11,659 bases of DNA from JAWWBN01 sp033720955 (GCA_033720955.1 JAWWBN010000105.1:1-11659), one strand, 5' to 3'. Positions 1-7,079 are shown, numbered from the stretch's first letter. Program-made: numbers and translations. The notes: a model not told the origin generated them from the letters alone.

Positions 1-248
1 CGCACGTCGCCGAGGCGGACCGTAAAGAGGATCACGCAGACCGCGAAGGGCACGGCGAAGCCGATCAGGTCGCCGTAGAGAGGCGCGTCGGTGGGGATCA
101 GCCCCAGGTTCGAGCAGAGGGCGCAGCCGAAGATGATCCAGATGATCGGCGACAGCCGCTCGGCCCAGGGGTAGCGGCGCACCAGCCACAGGGAGCCGAG
201 GATCACCGCGAGGAGGACGGCGAGGATCGCCAGGGGTGTCTGGAGCAT
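1..248 (-). CDS. DUF819-family integral membrane protein, N-terminal part
   Basis: The first 82 residues of a minus-strand gene are present; the rest lies beyond the left edge. The protein begins MLQTPLAILAVLLAVILG, a first membrane helix followed by the basic stretch LVRRYPWAERL. A second hydrophobic segment (SPIIWIIFGCALCSNLGLIP) and a third (IGFAVPFAVCVILFTV) follow. The order 'NPLAIL-like helix, then SNLGLIP, then LYGDLIGFAVPFAV' matches the N-terminus of DUF819 (YjcL-like) multi-pass membrane proteins as I recall them. Their transport role is suspected but not established. The ATG at 246-248 has a GGAG about 8 bases upstream on the minus strand. It follows the FG-GAP gene on the same strand after 112 bp, and no link in function is evident. 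Confidence 0.72.
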   Translation of the reverse strand, partial: MLQTPLAILAVLLAVILGSLWLVRRYPWAERLSPIIWIIFGCALCSNLGLIPTDAPLYGDLIGFAVPFAVCVILFTVRLGDV

Positions 249-360
249 GGACGCGTCTCCACGGCGGCGGGCCGCGGCGACCGACACGGCAGTGTACCCG
301 GGGGGCGCCACCTGATCGGGGCTCGGACCCTCGACGCACCGGGCTGCGGCCGGCCGGGAG

Positions 361-2163
361 CTACCGCAGCGAGCGGTCGATCTCGACCCGCATCCGGCCT
401 CCCGCCAGGATCGACAGGCCGTTGCCCAGGGTGACCAGGTCGCCGGCCGTCACGGTCAGCTCCCCGGTGCCCGTCACCGTGTAGGCGGCGCCGGTGGCCA
501 GGGTGTGACAGGCCTGATGGGCCTCCGGCGAGTCGACCGTGTCGTCGGAGAGCGTCAGATCGTCGGGCCCGGTGCAGAGGCCACATCCCCCGATGCACTC
601 CCAGAAGATCGAGTACCCCTCGCCGGGCGAGTAGCTCGCCTGCCGCACCAGCGCCCGGTAGCTGCCGGTGGCGACGGCGGTGAAGGTGGCGAGCGAGGCC
701 GCCCCCGGGCCCGAGTCGTCGTCGCCGGTCACGTAGTCGGAGCAGGTGGGGCCCCAGATCTCGATCTCGGTGTCGGCGCCGCCCACCAGGGCCGAGGTGG
801 CGACCTCGTAGGTGGCCCCGGCGGCGACCGCCAGCTCGAACCAGTCGGCGTCGCAGTGGAGGAGGGCGCGGGAAGCCTCGGGCGGCAGGCCGCCCGCCGT
901 GGCGCAGGTGTCGTCGGGCTCGAAGAGGTCGTCCTGGCAGCCCGCGAAGGGCGAGGTGTTCTCGTAGTAGCTCACCACCGAGGTCCCGGTGGCCTCGCTG
1001 ATGATGTCGGTTCTGCCGTCGCCGTTCATGTCCACCGGCTGGAGGAGGTGGCTGGGGAAGGAATCCGGCGCCACGTTGGTCATCGACCAGCTCGCCGCGC
1101 CTCCCAGGTTCTCCCAGACGTAGATGTTGTGCACCTCCTCGTTCCAGCCCGGCTCGCCCGGGTCTTCGCCGAAGAAGAGATCGCAGGAGACGACGTCGGG
1201 GTCGCCGTCGCCCCAGAGATCGAGGACCGCCAGGCACTCCGGATGGTGGACACCGGCGTCGATCGCGTGCTGGGTCCAGGTGCCGGCGATCGGGTCTTCC
1301 GGGGCCTCCAGCCAATAGACGCCCGAGCCGTGGTGACCGGCGGAGACCACCATGTCCAGGTCGCCATCCTCGTCCATGTCCCGCAGCAGGGCGTTCGAGA
1401 TGCCGTAGATCGCGGTGGTCACCTCGTGCCAGGTCCAGCTCCCCGCCGGGTCGTCGGGGGCCTCGTACCAGCCGTTGGAATAGGCGAGATCCACGTTGCC
1501 GTCGTCGTCCACGTCGCCGGTGTCCATGCCGGCGTGGCCGTGGGGCGGCCCCTCGGCTCGGTCGCTCTCGATGGTGTGCTGCACCCATGGCATCTCGGGG
1601 TCGGCCCCCGGGGTGAGCCACTTGAGGGTGATGCGGCTGCTCCAGTACCCCTGGTTCAGGTTGGCCACGACCTCGCGCGCGCTGCCGTCCTGGTCCAGGT
1701 CGGCGAGGATCATGTCGTGCAGGTAGCGCGCGGCGTCGGCGATCTTGTGAAAGGTCCAGGCCGTCGTCGCCAGCGCGCCGCCGGGGTTCTCCCACCAGCC
1801 CAGGTCGTCCTTGTACTTGGCGCAGACCACGTCCAGGTCGCCGTCGCCGTCGGCGTCGAAGAGCACCGCGCCGTTGGCCCCGATCTGTCCGGTGCCGTCC
1901 AGCGTCCCGTGACGCGTCCAGCCGCCGGCGGAGCCGTCGTTCTCGTAGACGAAGAGGGCGTAGCCGCCTCCGGCCACGATGTCGAGGTCCCCGTCCCCGT
2001 CCATGTCGCCGGCCCGCACCCAACCCGGCCGCCCGTTGCCCCCGTAGGTCAGGTCGACGTAGGTCCGGTCGAAGCTGGGCGCCGTGGCGGCGGCGGCGAG
2101 CGGAAGAAGGGCTCCGCCGCCTACGGCGGCCAGGGGCCGGAGGGCACGGCGCAGAGGGCCCAT
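361..2163 (-). CDS. Secreted FG-GAP/VCBS repeat beta-propeller protein with PPC-like domain
   Basis: A 600-residue exported protein of unknown binding specificity. Residues 1-27 form a signal peptide (MGPLRRALRPLA, then a Gly/Ala/Leu-rich core). Seven Ca2+-loop motifs of the DxDxDGxxD type begin near residues 53 (DMDGDGDLD), 103, 155 (degenerate), 217, 262, 315 (DLWGDGDPD) and 378. They are separated by W/Y-rich strands such as 'YWLEAPEDP', which fits a seven-bladed integrin-like propeller. Residues about 410-522 start 'DDLFEPDDTCATAGG' and look like a bacterial pre-peptidase C-terminal (PPC) domain. The last 65 residues (GELTVTAGDLVTLGNGLSIL) resemble the short tail on many secreted Acidobacteriota proteins, possibly a surface-sorting or adhesion element. 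The start is the only Met ahead of the signal peptide; the upstream RBS (CAGGGTGG) is modest. The open frame runs further upstream but reads as low-complexity shadow sequence there. Confidence 0.87.
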   Translation of the reverse strand: MGPLRRALRPLAAVGGGALLPLAAAATAPSFDRTYVDLTYGGNGRPGWVRAGDMDGDGDLDIVAGGGYALFVYENDGSAGGWTRHGTLDGTGQIGANGAVLFDADGDGDLDVVCAKYKDDLGWWENPGGALATTAWTFHKIADAARYLHDMILADLDQDGSAREVVANLNQGYWSSRITLKWLTPGADPEMPWVQHTIESDRAEGPPHGHAGMDTGDVDDDGNVDLAYSNGWYEAPDDPAGSWTWHEVTTAIYGISNALLRDMDEDGDLDMVVSAGHHGSGVYWLEAPEDPIAGTWTQHAIDAGVHHPECLAVLDLWGDGDPDVVSCDLFFGEDPGEPGWNEEVHNIYVWENLGGAASWSMTNVAPDSFPSHLLQPVDMNGDGRTDIISEATGTSVVSYYENTSPFAGCQDDLFEPDDTCATAGGLPPEASRALLHCDADWFELAVAAGATYEVATSALVGGADTEIEIWGPTCSDYVTGDDDSGPGAASLATFTAVATGSYRALVRQASYSPGEGYSIFWECIGGCGLCTGPDDLTLSDDTVDSPEAHQACHTLATGAAYTVTGTGELTVTAGDLVTLGNGLSILAGGRMRVEIDRSLR

Positions 2164-2353
2164 CTCGGCACCACCCTGCCCGTCGGGGGGCCGGTCGGCT
2201 AGGGAGGGCGTCACAGCCGGGGCAGGGCCCGGGCCGGCCTCCCGGGATCGGAGGGTCTCCCTGCGGCCGGGACCCGACGCTACCGGCGCCGCCGCCGGAG
2301 GTCGAGGGGACGAATCCCGACCCCGGCGTAAGCGATGCCCACGATCACCCCGC

Positions 2354-2851
2354 CTACCAGGTGGCGCCGCCGCCCGGGGGCGGCCAGGCGCCCAGGGCGC
2401 GGCGCAGGGCGGCGATCTGCCCGGAGTGGTAGCTGTTGTGGGAGGCGATGAGCTGGAGGATCTCGAGGACGGTCTTGGGGCCGCGGTCGTCGAGCAGGTC
2501 GAGCTCGCGCGTCCGCTTCTCGAAGGCGTCGAGGTCGGCGCCGAAACGCTCCACCAGGGCGAGCCACTCCGATTCCGAGGCGGGGGCCTCCGCTCCGGGC
2601 CAGCTTCCGGCCGCCTGGTCGGGCGTCGAGGGCTTGGAGCCGTCGATCCAGGCGATGGCGAAGTCGTGCCAGTAGACCAGGTGGTTGACGATCTGGAAGA
2701 CCGTGTGGGGCGCCCCGTCGCTCCGCCGGCCGGCGAGCTCCCAGTCCAGGCCGTCCACCACGTCCCGGACCAGGACGTGGGCACCGCGTCCGGAGAGGGC
2801 CTGGCTCAGGACCGATCGGACGGTCTCGGGGGTCGTGCTGGTCGTCTTCAT
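2354..2851 (-). CDS. DinB-family (DinB/YfiT-like) four-helix metalloprotein
   Basis: A 165-residue cytosolic protein of normal length for the DinB superfamily. The family's metal-binding His triad is visible: H57 in 'QIVNHLVYWHDF', then H138 and H142 in 'SHNSYHSGQI'. These fit the usual helix-2 HLxxxx and C-terminal HxxxHxxQ patterns. The family is linked to stress induction in Bacillus and includes some thiol-dependent transferases, but most members have no known reaction, so no substrate is assigned. The ATG at 2849-2851 has a strong AGGAGG about 9 bases upstream. A TAGGAT -10-like box lies 22-27 bases before the start (atccta on the plus strand, 2873-2878), with only a poor -35 17 bp further up. 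It is flanked by the secreted FG-GAP gene and the Cys-rich secreted gene on the same strand, with gaps of 190 and 219 bp, so it is probably transcribed alone. Confidence 0.85.
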   Translation of the reverse strand: MKTTSTTPETVRSVLSQALSGRGAHVLVRDVVDGLDWELAGRRSDGAPHTVFQIVNHLVYWHDFAIAWIDGSKPSTPDQAAGSWPGAEAPASESEWLALVERFGADLDAFEKRTRELDLLDDRGPKTVLEILQLIASHNSYHSGQIAALRRALGAWPPPGGGATW

Positions 2852-2993
2852 CGTCTCTGCCTCCTGGGCGCCATCCTAGCCTCGCGGCCGCTCGCTCGCC
2901 ACGACCTCCGCGCTGCGGCGGATCGACCCACGGGGGCCTACCCCACCCGGCGGAGCTGCAGGTGGAGGTGGGGCACCCCGTCCTGGACGATTC

Positions 2994-3030
2994 GAGCGCC
3001 GGGCCCGGCCGGCGGCCGCGCCCGGCGCTC
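2994..3030 (-). terminator. Strong stem-loop downstream of the Cys-rich secreted gene
   Basis: A perfect 11-bp inverted repeat: gagcgccgggc at 2994-3004 pairs with gcccggcgctc at 3020-3030 around a 15-nt loop that is itself GC-palindromic. It begins 40 bases after the minus-strand stop at 3071 and lies before the DinB start, where transcription from the upstream gene would be expected to end. No U-tract follows on the minus strand (the next bases read GAATCG), so it may be an atypical intrinsic terminator or a 3'-end stabilising hairpin. Confidence 0.45.
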
Positions 3031-3070
3031 CGTCACTCGACGCGGAGACCGCCGGCCGGTGCCGCTCCCG

Positions 3071-4123
3071 CTAGGAGCAGGGCCCCTCGCCGACGTTCAG
3101 GCTCGATCTCCGTGCTCGCTGGCACTCCTCCGGGTTGGCCGGTCCCGGCGAGTCGAAGGGCGCCGGGGTGAGGGCGAAGGTGTCCGGCCGCTCGTTGAAG
3201 TCGGTGAGGTCCTCGATGCAGCCGCTGGAGCTGATGACGCTCTGCCCGGCGCCGCAGAGGAGCTCGCACTCTGCGATGCGGCCCTCGATCGCCCCTCCGC
3301 ACGAGCCGCCGTTGGCGGCGGACGCCGCCAGGTTCAGCTTCGCCGCGGTGAGCTGCCGGACGAGCTGGCGGTGGGCGCGGGTGCGCCGGGTGCAGAGCGC
3401 CTCGCTGGCCCCCTCGCAGTCGCCGGCGCCGGCGTGGGTCAGCGTCTGGCCGCAGACCGTGACCGGCAGGAAGAGACCGGTGATGTGGGGATGGGTTCCC
3501 CAGAAGCCCGGCGTGCGGGTCAGACACTCGTCGCTCGGCTGCGGCTCGCAGGGCTGGCACGACGGACCCAGGATGCAGTCGGCGGCGCACCCGGGGCCCG
3601 CCTTGGTCACCGTCATCGCCGCCCCCGCCCCGAGGGTGGGCTGCTCGCCGGCGATGGAGAGACGCATCACCACGCACTCGCCCGGATCCAGGTTGCCGCC
3701 GGCGATGTCGCACTTGGCGACGAAGTCGTCGCCGGGGGTGCCGAAGATGTCGCACGACGGGTCCTTCTCGCTGATACCGCACGCCAGGATGGCTTGGGCG
3801 AAGCCGCCGACCTGGGTCAGGCTGATGTCCTGCGCAGCGGTCAGACAGCTCCCCAGGGCGGGGAGGTCGATATTGACGTGGCTCAGGTCCTTCGGCGGCA
3901 CGCAGTCGCCGGTCAGGTCGGCGTCGTTGCAGACCCGGTAGTCCCAGAAGCTGGTGCCGGCCTGTTGGTCGACCTCGAAATTGACCAGCTCGATCTCGAA
4001 CCCCTGGACGCTGCAGATCGAGCTGCCGGTGTTGTCGCAGGTGCAGACGAGCTGCGCTTGCAGGGCGGGCGCCGCGGCGCACACCACGGCGCAGCAGACG
4101 ACCACAAGCGTGACCTTCCTCAT
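3071..4123 (-). CDS. Cys-rich secreted protein with TPGFWGTHP module, unknown function
   Basis: A 350-residue exported protein. A signal peptide covers residues 1-23 (MRKVTLVVVCCAVVCA, likely cleavage after LQA). The predicted mature part has 24 Cys, an even number consistent with many disulfides. Residues about 40-175 form a beta-rich region with 'SFWDYRVCND', 'DLSHVNIDLPALGSC' and 'GNLDPGEC', like extracellular modules of Acidobacteriota and related metagenomic proteins. Residues about 200-290 carry 'CLTRTPGFWGTHPHITG', then 'VCGQTLT' and the helix 'AHRQLVRQLTAAKLNLAAS'. I know the (T)PGFWxxHP pattern from secreted or cell-surface proteins but know of no assigned activity. A Cys-paired Ser/Asn-rich C-terminus follows. 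The start at 4121-4123 is supported by the signal peptide and an AAGGGGG site 6-8 bases upstream; the frame extends further upstream without a plausible start. It has its own promoter-like sequence. Confidence 0.8.
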   Translation of the reverse strand: MRKVTLVVVCCAVVCAAAPALQAQLVCTCDNTGSSICSVQGFEIELVNFEVDQQAGTSFWDYRVCNDADLTGDCVPPKDLSHVNIDLPALGSCLTAAQDISLTQVGGFAQAILACGISEKDPSCDIFGTPGDDFVAKCDIAGGNLDPGECVVMRLSIAGEQPTLGAGAAMTVTKAGPGCAADCILGPSCQPCEPQPSDECLTRTPGFWGTHPHITGLFLPVTVCGQTLTHAGAGDCEGASEALCTRRTRAHRQLVRQLTAAKLNLAASAANGGSCGGAIEGRIAECELLCGAGQSVISSSGCIEDLTDFNERPDTFALTPAPFDSPGPANPEECQRARRSSLNVGEGPCS

Positions 4124-4152
4124 CGATTCCCCCTTCTTTCCCCGAATCAGCT

Positions 4153-4167
4153 GCCTCGCATCGAGGC
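4153..4167 (-). other. Short 5'-leader stem-loop of the Cys-rich gene
   Basis: gcctcg (4153-4158) and cgaggc (4162-4167) form a perfect 6-bp stem with a 3-nt loop. It lies between the predicted transcription start (about 4180) and the ribosome-binding site of the Cys-rich secreted gene, so it would fall in the mRNA leader. It may affect translation or mRNA stability. A stem this short can occur by chance. Confidence 0.3.
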
Positions 4168-4186
4168 GTATGGATATGACCTCGGC

Positions 4187-4215
4187 AGGATAACCCATTG
4201 CGAGCGCTGTTACAA
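4187..4215 (-). promoter_or_regulatory. Sigma70-like promoter for the Cys-rich secreted gene
   Basis: Read on the minus strand, TTGTAA (plus 4210-4215) is followed after exactly 17 bp by TATCCT (plus 4187-4192). Each box matches the sigma70 consensus at 4 of 6 positions. It lies in one of the few AT-richer patches of the window and points at the start codon at 4123, which gives a leader of about 57 nt. This is a prediction from spacing and sequence only. Confidence 0.45.
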
Positions 4216-4325
4216 ATTCCACTCGCCGAGCCAGCCGATCCGGCGCCGCGGGAGGGCCGCGGGCGGGCGGACTTCGGCCCACCGAGCTCCGAGCCGCCGG
4301 TCGGACCGGTGGCTCTAGCCCGGGC

Positions 4326-4357
4326 GACCCGGCCCCCGCGGCGGCGTGGGCCGGGTC
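4326..4357 (-). terminator. Stem-loop overlapping the stop codon of the TPR gene
   Basis: gacccggccc (4326-4335) and gggccgggtc (4348-4357) form a perfect 10-bp stem with a 12-nt loop. On the minus strand the 5' arm includes two bases of the TGA stop of the TPR gene (4356-4358). The position and stability suggest a transcription-termination or 3'-end protecting hairpin. No run of U follows. Confidence 0.45.
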
Positions 4358-5030
4358 AGCTCTCCTGCTCCCACTGCTGGACGAGGGTGGCCACCGCCTC
4401 GACGACCTCGGGGCTGAACGGCTCCGGCGTCTCGCGGTGGCGGTCCACCCACCGGCGCATCGCCGCCAGCAGCCGGGCGGCCGCCTCCCCGTCCTCGCCG
4501 CGGAGGGACTCGTAGGCGGCGGCGGCGTCGCGCACACGCCCCGCTTCGAGCAACGCCTCGCCCAGACCCTCCTTGGCCTCGATCAGCTCCGGCGCGAGCC
4601 GCAGCGCGGCGGCGTACACGCTGAGCGCCTCCTCCGGGCGGCCGGTTGCGAGGAAGGCCCTCCCCAGCGGGTCGTAGGCCTCCACCAGGGTCGGCTGGGT
4701 GCGCAGGGCGTCGGTCAGCGACTCGATGGCGCGCTCGTAGGAGGCGAGAGCCCTCTTCTGGTGCTTGGCCCGCTTCGCCTCCTCCGGGGTCTCGGCCGCC
4801 TTCTCCTCCAGCTTGCGCGCCTGCTCCAGCTCGCGCACTCCCGTGTGGTAGGCCATCCGCGCGGTCTGCGCGACGTTGCCCATGTCGGTGCGGTCCATCA
4901 GGGTGTCGAAAGAGCTGGGCTCCTCGTTGGGACGGTCCTGCGCCGCGACGGGCGGGCCGGCCAGAAACGCCGAGAGCAGGAGAGCCAGGATCGCAAGGGA
5001 GCCGGCGGACGGGGTGGATCTGGGTCGCAT
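4356..5030 (-). CDS. Exported tetratricopeptide-repeat protein
   Basis: A 224-residue protein that probably acts as a periplasmic or envelope protein-interaction scaffold. Residues 1-30 form a signal peptide (MRPRSTPSAG, then SLAILALLLSAFLAG; likely cleavage after VAA, before QD). Residues about 55-110 are helical and include a charged Lys/Glu/Ala insert (QARKLEEKAAETPEEAKRAK) that splits the first repeat. Two clear TPRs follow at about 115-148 (LVEAYDPLGRAFLATGRPEE) and 149-180 (LIEAKEGLGEALLEAGRV). The C-terminal 40 residues look like a capping helix pair. The ATG at 5028-5030 has AGGAGG 7 bases upstream and begins right at the signal peptide; the longer frame upstream lacks a better start. 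It is divergent from the ferritin-like gene across 247 bp. The partner protein cannot be inferred. Confidence 0.83.
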   Translation of the reverse strand: MRPRSTPSAGSLAILALLLSAFLAGPPVAAQDRPNEEPSSFDTLMDRTDMGNVAQTARMAYHTGVRELEQARKLEEKAAETPEEAKRAKHQKRALASYERAIESLTDALRTQPTLVEAYDPLGRAFLATGRPEEALSVYAAALRLAPELIEAKEGLGEALLEAGRVRDAAAAYESLRGEDGEAAARLLAAMRRWVDRHRETPEPFSPEVVEAVATLVQQWEQES

Positions 5031-5189
5031 GGCAGCGCCTCCTTCAGCCCTCAATCTACATCGCCGCCGGCGTTCCGCGACAGCGACCCGTCGGTCGCCG
5101 CGATCGACGGGGAGTCCGTGGGGTCGGCAGGGCGGCGTGGAACCGTCCGAGAGGCGGCGGCGAAGCTCTTTTCGACGCTCCGGGTCGCG

Positions 5190-5218
5190 TTGATCGCGTC
5201 CTGGGGCCCCGCTACACT
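5190..5218 (+). promoter_or_regulatory. Sigma70-like promoter for the ferritin-like/UGPase pair
   Basis: TTGATC (5190-5195) and TACACT (5213-5218) are separated by exactly 17 bp, each matching consensus at 4 of 6 positions. They sit 60 bases before the ferritin-like ATG in the divergent gap. The likely start of transcription, about 5225, falls at a GC palindrome (5227-5241). I could not find a convincing promoter for the opposite TPR gene; TAGATT just before its RBS is the only weak -10 candidate. Confidence 0.5.
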
Positions 5219-5226
5219 GGCCGTCG

Positions 5227-5241
5227 GGGCGCCCGGCGCCC
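5227..5241. promoter_or_regulatory. GC palindrome at the predicted ferritin transcription start
   Basis: gggcgcc and ggcgccc flank a single central base, a 15-nt near-perfect dyad directly downstream of the predicted -10 box. It could be an operator or an initial-transcript hairpin. It does not look like a Fur box, which would be AT-rich, so iron control through Fur is not supported here. In DNA this GC-rich such palindromes also arise by chance. Confidence 0.25.
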
Positions 5242-5277
5242 GGACTTCGACGATTCCCCTCGAGGAGGAGGCCCGAT

Positions 5278-5703
5278 ATGGACAGAGAGACGCTGATCGA
5301 CAACCTGAACGAAGACCTGGCGGGGGAGCTCTCCGCCGTCATCCAGTACATCACCTACGCCGCCAAGGCCAACGGGCCCTACCGGCCGCAGCTCTCCGCG
5401 TTCTTCTCCGAGGAGATCGCGGACGAGCAGGCCCACGCCACCTTTCTGGCCAACAAGATCATCACCCTGGGGGGCGAGCCCACCACCGTGCCCCGCGAGG
5501 TGCCGTCCGCCGGCACCAACCGGGAGATGGTCGAGGCGGTCGCCCAGGCGGAGCGGCAGGCGGTGAAGGACTACACCCAGCGCGCCAGAGAGGCCGACGC
5601 CTATGGCGACAAGGGCCTGGCGGTCCAGCTCGAGGACATGGTGGCGGACGAGACCGGCCATCTGGAGGAGACCCTTCGGATTCTCGAGGATTGGCCCCTC
5701 TGA
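5278..5703 (+). CDS. Ferritin-like (bacterioferritin-type) di-iron protein without haem ligand
   Basis: A 141-residue four-helix protein predicted to bind and oxidise Fe2+ and perhaps store iron in a multimeric shell. All six bacterioferritin ferroxidase ligands are in register: E17, E50 and H53 (EEIADEQAH), E92, E125 and H128 (ADETGHLEE). The position equal to Met52 of E. coli Bfr, the haem ligand, is Q51, so no haem binding is expected. At 141 residues it is shorter than the roughly 158 of classical Bfr, the difference lying mainly at the C-terminus, where the fifth helix is missing (the chain ends RILEDWPL). Whether it still makes a 24-mer is uncertain. The ATG at 5278 has a GGAGGAGG-like site 8-12 bases upstream. 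Its stop overlaps the start region of the UDP-glucose pyrophosphorylase gene, which indicates a shared transcript. Confidence 0.9.
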   Translation: MDRETLIDNLNEDLAGELSAVIQYITYAAKANGPYRPQLSAFFSEEIADEQAHATFLANKIITLGGEPTTVPREVPSAGTNREMVEAVAQAERQAVKDYTQRAREADAYGDKGLAVQLEDMVADETGHLEETLRILEDWPL

Positions 5704-7079
5704 TCGAGCCGGAAGAGGCGGCCCGCGAGCTCGCCGCCTGCATGCGACGCGAGGGGCTGGCACCGGCGACGATCGAGGAGTTCCTCGGCTGCTACCGGCG
5801 CTTCCGCGCCGGGGAGCGCGGCACTCTGCCCTGGGACGAGTTGGCGCCGCCGCGTGCGGGGGACCTGGCGGACCGGGCCGACCTTCCCGAGATCGGGGAG
5901 CGACGGGAGCGGGAGCTCCTCGACCGCCTGGCGCTGATCCGCCTCAACGGCGGCCTGGGCACCTCGATGCGGCTGGCGGGTCCCAAGTCGCTGATCCCCG
6001 TTCGGGGCGGCAGGAGCTTCTTGGATCTTCTCTCGGAGCAGGTGGCCAAGCTGCGCCGGCGCACCGGGGCCCGGCTGCCGCTGCTCCTGATGGACAGCTT
6101 CGCCACCCGGGAGAGGTCGCTCGCCGCGCTCCGGGGCTTCGAGCAGCCCGACGGGCTGCCGCTGGACTTTCTGCAGCAGCGCTTCCCGCGGATCGACGCC
6201 GAGTCCGGCGGCCCGGCGCGGCTCTCCGCCGCGGAGCGTCGCTGGGCGCCCCCGGGCCATGGCGACGTGTACTGGGCGCTGGCGGCCTCGGGGCTGCTCG
6301 ACCGGCTGCTGGCGGCCGGCTACCGCTGGGCCTTCGTGGCCAACATCGACAACCTGGCCGCGACGCCGGACGCCGCCACGCTCGCCCATCTGGAAGAGCG
6401 GCGGGTGGAGTTCGCGATGGAGGTGACCCCGAAGACCCGCGCCGACGTGAAGGGGGGCACCCTCGTGCGCTGGCGGGGGCGGCTCACCCTGCTCGAGCGG
6501 GCCCAGGTGGAGCCGGCGCACGTCGCCGACTTCGAGAACACGGACAAGCTGCCCGTCTTCAACACCAACACCCTGTGGTGGGACCTCGAAGCGGTGCGAA
6601 GGAAGCTCGAGGAGGGGCTCGACCTGCCGCTGATCGTGAACGCCAAGCGAGAGGAGGGACGGGACCTGGTCCAGCTCGAGACGGCGATGGGCGCCGCCAT
6701 CGGCTGCTTCGACCGCGCCCTGGGGATCCGGGTGTCGCGGCGTCGCTTCGCGCCGGTCAAGACCACCGACGACCTGCTGGCGGTGCGCTCCGACGCCTTT
6801 GCCGTGGACCGCGACGGCGCCCTCCGGCTGGTCGAGGGCCGCGATCTGCCGCCCGTCGTGCGCCTCGACCGCGCCTACTACCGCGGCGCCCGCGACCTCG
6901 ACGAGCGGGTGCCGCACCCGCTGGGGCTCGCGCACTGCGACACGCTCACCGTGGAGGGCGACGTGCGCTTCGGCGCCGGGGTCGAGGTGCGCGGCGAGGT
7001 GACGCTCTCGGCCGGCGCCGGCGCCGCCCGGGTGCCCGACGGCTCCCGCTTCGACGGTGGGACCCACCGGCTGGGCTAG
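5691..7079 (+). CDS. UTP-glucose-1-phosphate uridylyltransferase, eukaryotic UGP type
   Basis: It makes UDP-glucose from UTP and glucose-1-phosphate, in the cytosol, for glycans, trehalose or envelope sugars. Family motifs run in order: LNGGLGTSM (85-93) with GPKS (97-100) for nucleotide binding, PPGHGDVY (187-194), NIDNLAAT (218-225), FNTNTLWW, LIVNAK, VQLETAMGAAIG, and VKTTDDLL with the catalytic-type Lys near 357. These match human UGP2 far better than bacterial GalU. A short beta-helix-like tail (VEGDVRFGAGVEVRGEV) closes it. The start is unclear: TTG at 5691 (used here, 462 residues, 13-bp overlap with the ferritin stop) lies against a GAGGA; CTG at 5700 has that GAGGA at ideal spacing but is a rare start; ATG at 5742 has no RBS. 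Overlap implies translational coupling. A UDP-sugar pyrophosphorylase of broader specificity is the alternative. Confidence 0.9.
   Translation: MAPLIEPEEAARELAACMRREGLAPATIEEFLGCYRRFRAGERGTLPWDELAPPRAGDLADRADLPEIGERRERELLDRLALIRLNGGLGTSMRLAGPKSLIPVRGGRSFLDLLSEQVAKLRRRTGARLPLLLMDSFATRERSLAALRGFEQPDGLPLDFLQQRFPRIDAESGGPARLSAAERRWAPPGHGDVYWALAASGLLDRLLAAGYRWAFVANIDNLAATPDAATLAHLEERRVEFAMEVTPKTRADVKGGTLVRWRGRLTLLERAQVEPAHVADFENTDKLPVFNTNTLWWDLEAVRRKLEEGLDLPLIVNAKREEGRDLVQLETAMGAAIGCFDRALGIRVSRRRFAPVKTTDDLLAVRSDAFAVDRDGALRLVEGRDLPPVVRLDRAYYRGARDLDERVPHPLGLAHCDTLTVEGDVRFGAGVEVRGEVTLSAGAGAARVPDGSRFDGGTHRLG

Noticed and set aside
203..2202. Long open frames on both strands across the FG-GAP gene
   Set aside because: They are Arg- or Val/Gly-rich shadows produced by high GC; the chosen frame has a signal peptide and seven regular Ca2+ loops.
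2164..2353. Small hairpin at 2283-2298 (6-bp stem, 4-nt loop) and possible extension of the FG-GAP frame upstream
   Set aside because: The stem is short and lacks a U-tract in very GC-rich sequence, and the extended frame reads as low-complexity Pro/Arg/Ser sequence overlapping the DinB gene.
2354..2851. DinB-family protein as the DNA polymerase IV DinB
   Set aside because: The names coincide only; this is the 165-residue His-triad metalloprotein family, with no polymerase motifs.
5031..5277. Fur-type iron operator or riboswitch before the ferritin-like gene
   Set aside because: No AT-rich 19-bp dyad and no conserved riboswitch core could be seen; only a promoter-like pair and a GC palindrome.
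5601..7067. Minus-strand open frame of about 490 codons opposite the UGPase gene
   Set aside because: No recognisable motifs; the plus strand matches UGPase motifs throughout.
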